The translations under genes and the position numbers were made by a program. DNA of 64,000 bases from Setophaga petechia. Its lineage: Eukaryota > Chordata > Aves > Passeriformes > Parulidae. Positions within the stretch are counted from its first letter, which is position 1; the number at the start of each line of letters is the position of its first letter. The DNA lies in the NCBI GenBank assembly GCA_024362935.1, contig JANCRA010000010.1, forward strand, positions 8,734,501-8,798,500, written 5' to 3'. Below, in pieces: positions 1-64,000 of this stretch. Under the pieces are notes generated by a model. The model saw only the letters and a list, made by a program, of their open reading frames with translations, searched no databases and was not told the DNA's origin.

Positions 1-1264
1 TGTTACCTAATTTGTTTTATTCTTGACCCTTGGAACCCACACGTATGAGCATGAGTCTGATAATTGTTGTATAGTCCAGACCTTCTGCTTTCCCATTGAT
101 TTTACTTTGGTGTCCAGGTAATCTTGAAGTTCCACCTCCAACATGAAACAACAGAATGTTTTGTATTGTCCCAGAAATGGTTCTCTCAGTTATTCTGGTA
201 GATCTCATTCTTTCCAGGATACTTTCCTGTATACTTTTTTGTTGTGCTGGCTGGTGAGGTTTTTTAGCATGCTTCAGGTTTTGACTGTGTTTGGGGTTTT
301 CCAGTTTCATCTGGAAGCTCCTCCTGTAACTTGTTTACTTCTGTATTTATTTTACTGCTATTATATTTCCAAACTGTTGAGGCTGTCCAGCTGTTCTGCC
401 TTGTCATGGCCTTTATGGCTTGTTCATTGTTGTATAGTTTTTTCCCACTGAGGTTTTCGAGAACATTTTTTTAGTGCCATCTGAACTATGAATATGCGTT
501 TTTAGTTTGTATCATTTGAAAACAAGGGCCACAATAAAAAAGAATAAATGGACAAGCTGAAGCTTGAGAGCCCTATCCTCTGCTGGCTCCCCTGCTCTGT
601 TTTGGGTCTGGTAGCCATTGTTTTGTGGCTGTTGGTGTCCTGCATGTTTTTACTTTTGATTTTGTGCGTTTATTTGGGCAGAGATGGAGAGGTTAGACCA
701 AATCCCAGTCAACTCTTACTATAGAGAAATTAATTCATGTCAAAATTAGTACTGTCTTGTGGTTTTGCCTTTTTTTTAATGGAACTGTCTATGACATGAC
801 ACTGTTAAATTGTAGTGCCTTGTTGGTTGTCTTCTTCCTGATGAATGTTATGTTTGAATAGATGTTCTGAGTTTCAGGTAGGGAAGGACTGACCTGGTCA
901 CTTTTTAGTGCAGTTTGAGTGTTCTGTGGTCTTAAGATTTGGGAGGTTTTGCTTGCTTATTTCAAGGTTGTTTACTCATAAATTTGAGCTTGCTTCCCTC
1001 TCACTCACACTGAGTTGCTACTTATTTCTGTCTGGGACCCAGATTTGCCTTTAAGCAGTAATTGTTGCTCCTGCTTCTGGTACTTTTTTCCTGATGTGTC
1101 TGTTCCAGACAATTGTTTGGAAATGTGATCAAACACATTAAAGCTGAAAATTCTGTGTGGGGTAACTAACTATAGCTCAGCAAGTCCTTGGAGTTTTGTG
1201 GGAGGTGGGGCTGGGGATAAAGAAAGTAGTAGCACTGTTTCTGCTTCTTTTTCCTTTCTCCCAG
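1..1264 (+). other. USP4: USP4 intron, 3' part (5' end outside window)
   Basis: No exon is supported here. The stretch is AT-rich and CpG-poor and lies directly upstream of the first recognisable USP4 exon, whose acceptor (pyrimidine tract then CAG) ends at 1264. That exon starts in the middle of a codon, so the USP4 exons for the N-terminal DUSP and first ubiquitin-like domains must lie to the left of the window. Short open frames on both strands look like chance: they have no family resemblance and no splice context. Confidence 0.75.
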
Positions 1265-21485
<20,221 letters not shown>

Positions 21486-21700
21486 ACACCACCTCCAGCA
21501 CTCAGCCACCATGGTAGTGGTTGCTCTTGTAAAGCAATGCCTGAGGCGCCTGAAAATTTTTCTTCCTTCTGTAGGGGTCAAGCAGAAAATCAAGCACTGA
21601 GAGATTCAGTGCTGGGGGTTGCAGAATAGCACTGAAGAGCCAGGAATAGGTGCTGACACTTGGGTATTTAGAGGCCAAAAATAATATATATTGGAGCTTC
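21486..21700 (+). other. USP4: USP4 3' untranslated region
   Basis: The stretch between the TAA stop and the AATAAA hexamer is about 215 nt. It carries no further USP4-like reading frame and includes an AT-rich segment (ataatatata) just before the poly(A) signal. Confidence 0.75.
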
Positions 21701-21706
21701 AATAAA
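21701..21706 (+). promoter_or_regulatory. USP4: USP4 poly(A) signal AATAAA
   Basis: Canonical AATAAA 216 nt after the stop codon. It is followed by a GU-rich element (tgtgtgg, 21731-21737) and then a run of G-tracts (21745-21795). G-rich tracts just downstream of poly(A) sites are known to slow polymerase and help termination, so the whole block reads as a plausible 3' end. Confidence 0.85.
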
Positions 21707-24700
21707 GTTCTTTTTAAAATCTGGCTGAGCTGTGTGGCTAGAGGCAGGGGCTGGGGCTGTGGTTCCTGGGCTGAGGGTTGTAGCTGGGGTTGGGAGAGGA
21801 CAGCCTGAGCTGGAGGCCAGCACAGCTGAGCCTTGAGGGGCCCGTGGAGGAGAATGGTGGGTACGATTCTGTGAATCGGCATTGGGGCTTCCTGCCAACT
21901 CTCTGGTGTTGCTGTTGGGCCCTGCCTGTGTCAGGGAGGCCTCCTGCACCCTTTCTGGAGCTCAGTTCAAATCTTTGTACATCTGGTCTGTTGCAGTCTG
22001 TGCCACTATACCTAGGTCCCCTGGCAAAGCAACAAACGTTTCTCTTGCTTGCATCCTTTCACTGATGCATTTGAGGCTCTCCTGGGCAGTTTTGACTCAG
22101 CATTTTTCATGTGAACTCTGAATCCAGTGATGCAGGAATCTTAGCCAGAAGTGAATCATACCTGCCTTGTGGTGTGGCATATGTGCAGGCTGATCCCCAT
22201 GGAGATACAGGATACAGCTGCTCTGGCTCCTGTTCTGTAGAGAAAATACCATCCATAGCATTGATGATTTCTTGTCTTTTCCATCTCCTACACCCCTCAT
22301 TTCCAGGCTGCTCTGTAAGCACTTTGCTGCTGCCAGCATTTCTCCTATGGTTTGTGCAGTGATGACAGCATTTTTATCCTTTTTTGCTCATTTATGTCTC
22401 CAGCCAAGCTCAGCACTGCGTCCCCAGAGCTGTCACCTGTACAGGTGACAGCCCATTGCAATGGATTGTGTGAGTTTTCAGCGTTTTCTCCTGCACCTTT
22501 GGCTTTTTTGGACTGCTCTTTCAGCCCTCCTCCACCCTTGAGTGCTGCCTTTCTATCCTCACCCAGTCACCCTCAGTGGGGCTGCAGGTGTCATAGTCCT
22601 GTCCCAGGTCCTGTTGGCCTCTGCTGTTCAATGGTTCTGCTCCATCCTTTTGTCACAACTCGCAAATGCTCTTCCCTCTGTCCTCCTCTACTGTGTGCTG
22701 CTTTTCAGGATTCAAGTCCAGCTTTCTTGAGAAGAGACTCCTGTGAGTCTCAGTGGAGAGCTGGTCTTCCATGTGAAAAATGGGAAAAATTCCAGAGCCT
22801 TAGCATGTATTTTTTAGGGAAACATTGAGCTCAAGGTAGTGAACCAAACAGGAGGGTTTTTCCTTCTTAGATCCAAGTGTGGTGGTAGAATGAAAGGCTG
22901 AGGCTGGCTGTCAGTGTGCTTTTGGTTCCCTCTGGAATATGTGCTTGCAGCTGCTGTGGCTTCAGTGCTGCCATCACCTGTGGTGGTGGTCAGCAATGCT
23001 CATCCATTTAATCCAGACTTTCCACCTCAGCCCCACCTTTCTGCAGCCCAGGCAGTGCCTGAAATTGCAGTGTGCCTGTCCCTGCCCCCTGGGAGAGCAG
23101 CACAGGCAGCCCTTGGCCAGGGCACTGGAAAGTGATGGGGAGGAGGAGGGGGCATTGTCTCTAGCCAGCATGCTGCTGATGTGATTCTCCTTTGTGGAAT
23201 TAGCTTTAAAGCATTACAATTTAAATTTTGAGATCACAATTGCTTAGTTGCTTCTGCTGTTTCGTTTTATTTTTATTTTTGCAACTCTTTAATATTGAAT
23301 TTTGTTTCCTTATTACTGAGGGGAGCATGCAAAAAGCAACTTTTAAGCTGTAGCACTGCACTGAAATTACTTTAATCAGCATTTTTTTGTTTGTTTTACC
23401 CTAAAAGTAAGTCATGTGGGCATTCCAAAATGGGGAATAGAGGAAAGGGAGGACAGTAAAAGACCTTTTTAAAAGATAAATCAATCTGAAGTAGCCTTTG
23501 TCCTCCTTCTCACCTCCCTACCTGTGCTGACACTGAGAAATGCATCTGTGGGGTTCAATCTCAGATCCTGAACAGACTTTGTTGTACTGCAGAACAAGCA
23601 GCCCAGCTCTGCTTTCTCTGCCTCTGAGCTGCTGGGCTTTGGCTGGTGTGTGTGTGCTGTAATACCAGACTGTTTTTTAGACTAGCACTTTGTAAGTGGC
23701 TGGCTCTGTTGTACAAAGAGGAAAATTAAAGAGTGGTTTGCACTGAAACTGGGTTCTGTTGTATTTTCAGCTTTCATTACATGGTCTAGGACTGCTGGTT
23801 GTGGGGATGCCTGGTGCTCTAGGAGAAATTTGGGCTGGGGGAGGGTCCTGCACAGCCAGTGGGGATCTGGGAGAAAATCAGCTGTTGAGGGCACAGCTCT
23901 GCACAGCTGAGGGTTCACTTTGCTCCAGGGTTGCATTTTCTCCTGCAGTGCTGGGTTGCTGGTACCTGGTGCTCTAGCAAAGCTGACCTTGCTTTTCTGT
24001 GGCACTGGGCAACCTCAGTTATAGTTTCATCCTTCCTCTTCCTCTGCAGACCCCTGAGAGGTCCTGGTCTTCCTTCTGTCCATTTTCTCCAGGGGTTCCA
24101 GGGCTGCCACTGAGGTAGCTGTCCTGCAGCCTCTGTAATTTCCTCCTCGAGGCAACCTGAACACACTTGTGAGAGCAGGCTGGAAAAAGCTGAGGAAGTG
24201 CAGTGGTTTGTGTGTGGGATTGTCCCAGTCCTGCAGGTCAAGGTGGGCTGTGAAACCCTGCTGAGAAGGTTTGAAGTCTTCATGCCAGAATTACAGTGTA
24301 AGAGCAGAGAAGCTTGATCTCAGCTGGAGTTCCTGAGGGTTAATGAGCCTTAATTAGAACAGCAGCTGCTGAGCTTTGCTCTGAAGGGCTGCTTCCCAAA
24401 ACATGGTGTGAAACCCATTGTGGGAAGAAGGGAGAGCAAAGGGGCACCTTCCCTGTTCACTGGGAAAGTATTTGGTGACAACAGAAAATCAGTGTCACAG
24501 TCCTGGCTCAGCTCCTGCCTTGAAGAGGATTTACAGCTTCACCCTGAGAAAAAGGAACTCAGAATAAAGGGGGAAAAATAACAGCCTGAGTATGGAAGAG
24601 CTGCTTTTTACAAAGCATTTCTCTGGGTTGGGACTGTTCTCCCTGGGGAAGAGGTGTGAGGAGTTTCTACAGAGGGATAAGCCAGGAACAGTTGCTCCCT

Positions 24701-24929
24701 GTTCTCTACAGTGCAAGGTGGGCAGCTTTAAGCATTTATTATCCCACCTGGCCCAGTAAAGAACAGCCAGGCACTCTGCAACACCCTGCTCACAGGCAGG
24801 AGAGGCTGTGTGGGCACTCAGGTGCTTATAAATGGACTTGGGAAGGATTAAATTAATGGGGAAATAGTGTGTATGTGTGTCTGTGGGCTCAAATCAAAGT
24901 GAGGGCACTGCAGTTCTGAACATGATGTT
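21707..24929. other. Intergenic gap between convergent USP4 and EMC3
   Basis: 3.2 kb between the two poly(A) signals. Apart from the G-rich block after USP4 and the palindrome at 22429-22452, I see nothing supported. Several open frames of 60-160 codons occur on both strands (the largest at 22352-22828, rich in Ser and Pro), but none has a recognisable family, a splice context or a CpG-island promoter. Alternative longer 3' UTRs of either neighbour could extend into this gap. Confidence 0.7.
22429..22452. repeat. Perfect 24-bp palindrome with paired E-boxes
   Basis: The two 12-nt arms are exact reverse complements with no spacer. The core reads CACCTGTACAGGTG, i.e. two inverted CACCTG E-boxes separated by TA. 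CACCTG/CAGGTG is the site type bound by E-proteins and by ZEB/SNAIL repressors; binding here is inference. Confidence 0.6.
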
Positions 24930-24935
24930 TTTATT
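24930..24935 (-). promoter_or_regulatory. EMC3: EMC3 poly(A) signal (AATAAA on minus strand)
   Basis: TTTATT on the plus strand reads AATAAA on the minus strand, about 100 nt downstream of the EMC3 stop codon. It is the first hexamer after the stop and implies a short 3' UTR (24936-25032). Longer 3' ends cannot be excluded. Confidence 0.7.
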
Positions 24936-25032
24936 TTAATTGCAGCCTTGCTAAAATACATTATATAGTTCTAGATAACAGATTTCTTTTCAAATAACTT
25001 TAACGAGAACTGACAAAAGCATATTCTCAAAT

Positions 25033-30845
<5,813 letters not shown>

Positions 30846-31506
30846 CTTTTGTTTTTAAACTGTTCTATTTCCATGCTGATATTTTAAATAGCTCATTTTA
30901 CCAGCCTCTGCCAAGCAGTTGAAATTTAGCATGAGATGCACACACATCTTTTTTTCATAACCACTAAGTTTTAAAGGTGAGTTGAGTTTATTTTTCTTTT
31001 TAATCGTTGCCATCCCCCCAAAAGAGGATGGTGAGATGGAGGTTTGTGCTGATAGAGCTCACTGGCTATGATTTGTGGTTAGGGACATGAACAGGATCAC
31101 TTAATGAGTTTGGGCTCATGAACACCCATCTGTGAATCCTTTGTTGCTTTGTCCAGGCATGTGGAGAGGGTGTTGAGTTTAGCTTAGTGAATGCAATCTG
31201 GGTCCTCATAGTTACTCACTTTAATTTGCCATTTCATTTGCCTGGTGTCTGAATGAAAGGCCAAGCCTTGTTTTCTGAGGAACTGAATTTTAGAAAAAGT
31301 GATGTATTGTGCTATTTAAATGTGACAAGCTCTAAAATTTCAACCTGCACAGCAGAAAAATGTGGTGTGATATTGGTTACCCAGGCAATATTTCTTTGAG
31401 CACTCTCAATTTCTGTCACGTTCCCTTTTGCTGTTCACTAATACATTCTAGATCTGCTTAAAAAACAGATGAATAAAACACTTGTCTTTTTCTTGCATTT
31501 TTTTAG
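30846..31506 (+). other. FANCD2: Rest of FANCD2 intron 1
   Basis: AT-rich intronic DNA between the antisense CR1 copy and the acceptor at 31506. No exon, RNA gene or recognisable element seen. Confidence 0.6.
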
Positions 31507-31529
31507 GCAACAACAAAGGTTTTGTTACC

Positions 31530-63790
<32,261 letters not shown>

Positions 63791-63848
63791 GGCACCGGGC
63801 GGGCGGGCGGGGCGCGGTTCCCGCGCAGGCGCGGCGGCGGCGGCGGCC

Positions 63849-63966
63849 ATGTCGGTGCAGGAGGACCCGGTGCAGCGGGAGATCCACCAGGACTGGGCCA
63901 ACCGCGAGTACATCGAGGTGATCACCAGCTCCATCAAGAAGATCGCGGACTTCCTCAACTCCTTCG
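63849..63966 (+). CDS. BRK1: BRK1 (HSPC300, C3orf10), coding exon 1 (3'-partial)
   Basis: Small subunit (75 aa in human) of the WAVE regulatory complex, which links Rac signalling to Arp2/3-driven actin branching. The 39 codons plus 1 nt read [20 protein letters not shown] then [19 protein letters not shown], almost identical to human BRK1 after the first residues (human MAGQEDPV). Donor TTCG|GTGAGT at 63967. The remaining coiled-coil exons lie beyond the window. ATG context has G at -3. The start is 58 nt after the FANCD2 stop, in the same orientation. Confidence 0.96.
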
Positions 63967-64000
63967 GTGAGTGCGCGGGGCAGGGGCTGCGGCCGGGCCG

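Noticed and set aside
22352..22828. 158-codon plus-strand open frame in the USP4-EMC3 gap
   Set aside because: Biased Ser/Pro/Cys composition from pyrimidine-rich DNA; no family, Kozak or transcript evidence.

Overview
This window is vertebrate nuclear DNA, almost certainly from a bird. Multi-exon genes have GT-AG introns, the GC- and CpG-rich stretches are confined to promoters, and the recognisable dispersed repeats are CR1 LINE fragments. One of these (5697-6172) keeps the avian-type 3' end with the terminal ATTCTATG/TTCTGTG octamer repeats. I see no bacterial, viral or CRISPR-type content. Every protein assignment below comes from reading exon translations against family sequences I know; no search was run.

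Layout. (1) 1-21.7 kb, + strand: the 3' two-thirds of USP4, a ubiquitin-specific protease; 16 coding exons run into the stop codon at 21483-21485 and a poly(A) signal at 21701. (2) 21.7-24.9 kb: intergenic gap between convergent genes, with no supported gene. (3) 24.9-30.07 kb, - strand: the complete EMC3 coding sequence (8 exons, 261 aa), a subunit of the ER membrane protein insertase. (4) 29.6-30.5 kb: a CpG-island bidirectional promoter shared by EMC3 and FANCD2. (5) about 30.2-63.79 kb, + strand: the complete FANCD2 coding sequence, 43 coding exons that join in frame to 1447 aa, the Fanconi anaemia protein that is monoubiquitinated in DNA crosslink repair. (6) 63849-end, + strand: the first coding exon of BRK1 (WAVE complex subunit), beginning 58 nt after the FANCD2 stop codon.

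The genes do not form one pathway: USP4 acts in deubiquitination, EMC3 in ER membrane insertion, FANCD2 in genome maintenance and BRK1 in actin regulation. EMC3-FANCD2-BRK1 is old vertebrate synteny, whereas USP4 beside EMC3 differs from the human arrangement.

I found no new biological system. The items most worth checking are: the FANCD2 3' end lying inside the BRK1 CpG island without a visible poly(A) hexamer; a GC-AG intron in FANCD2; a 129-nt candidate cassette exon in a USP4 intron that would introduce a stop; a perfect 30-bp palindrome in a FANCD2 intron; a perfect 24-bp palindrome with paired E-boxes between USP4 and EMC3; and tandem splice-donor-like repeats at the presumed FANCD2 exon 1.
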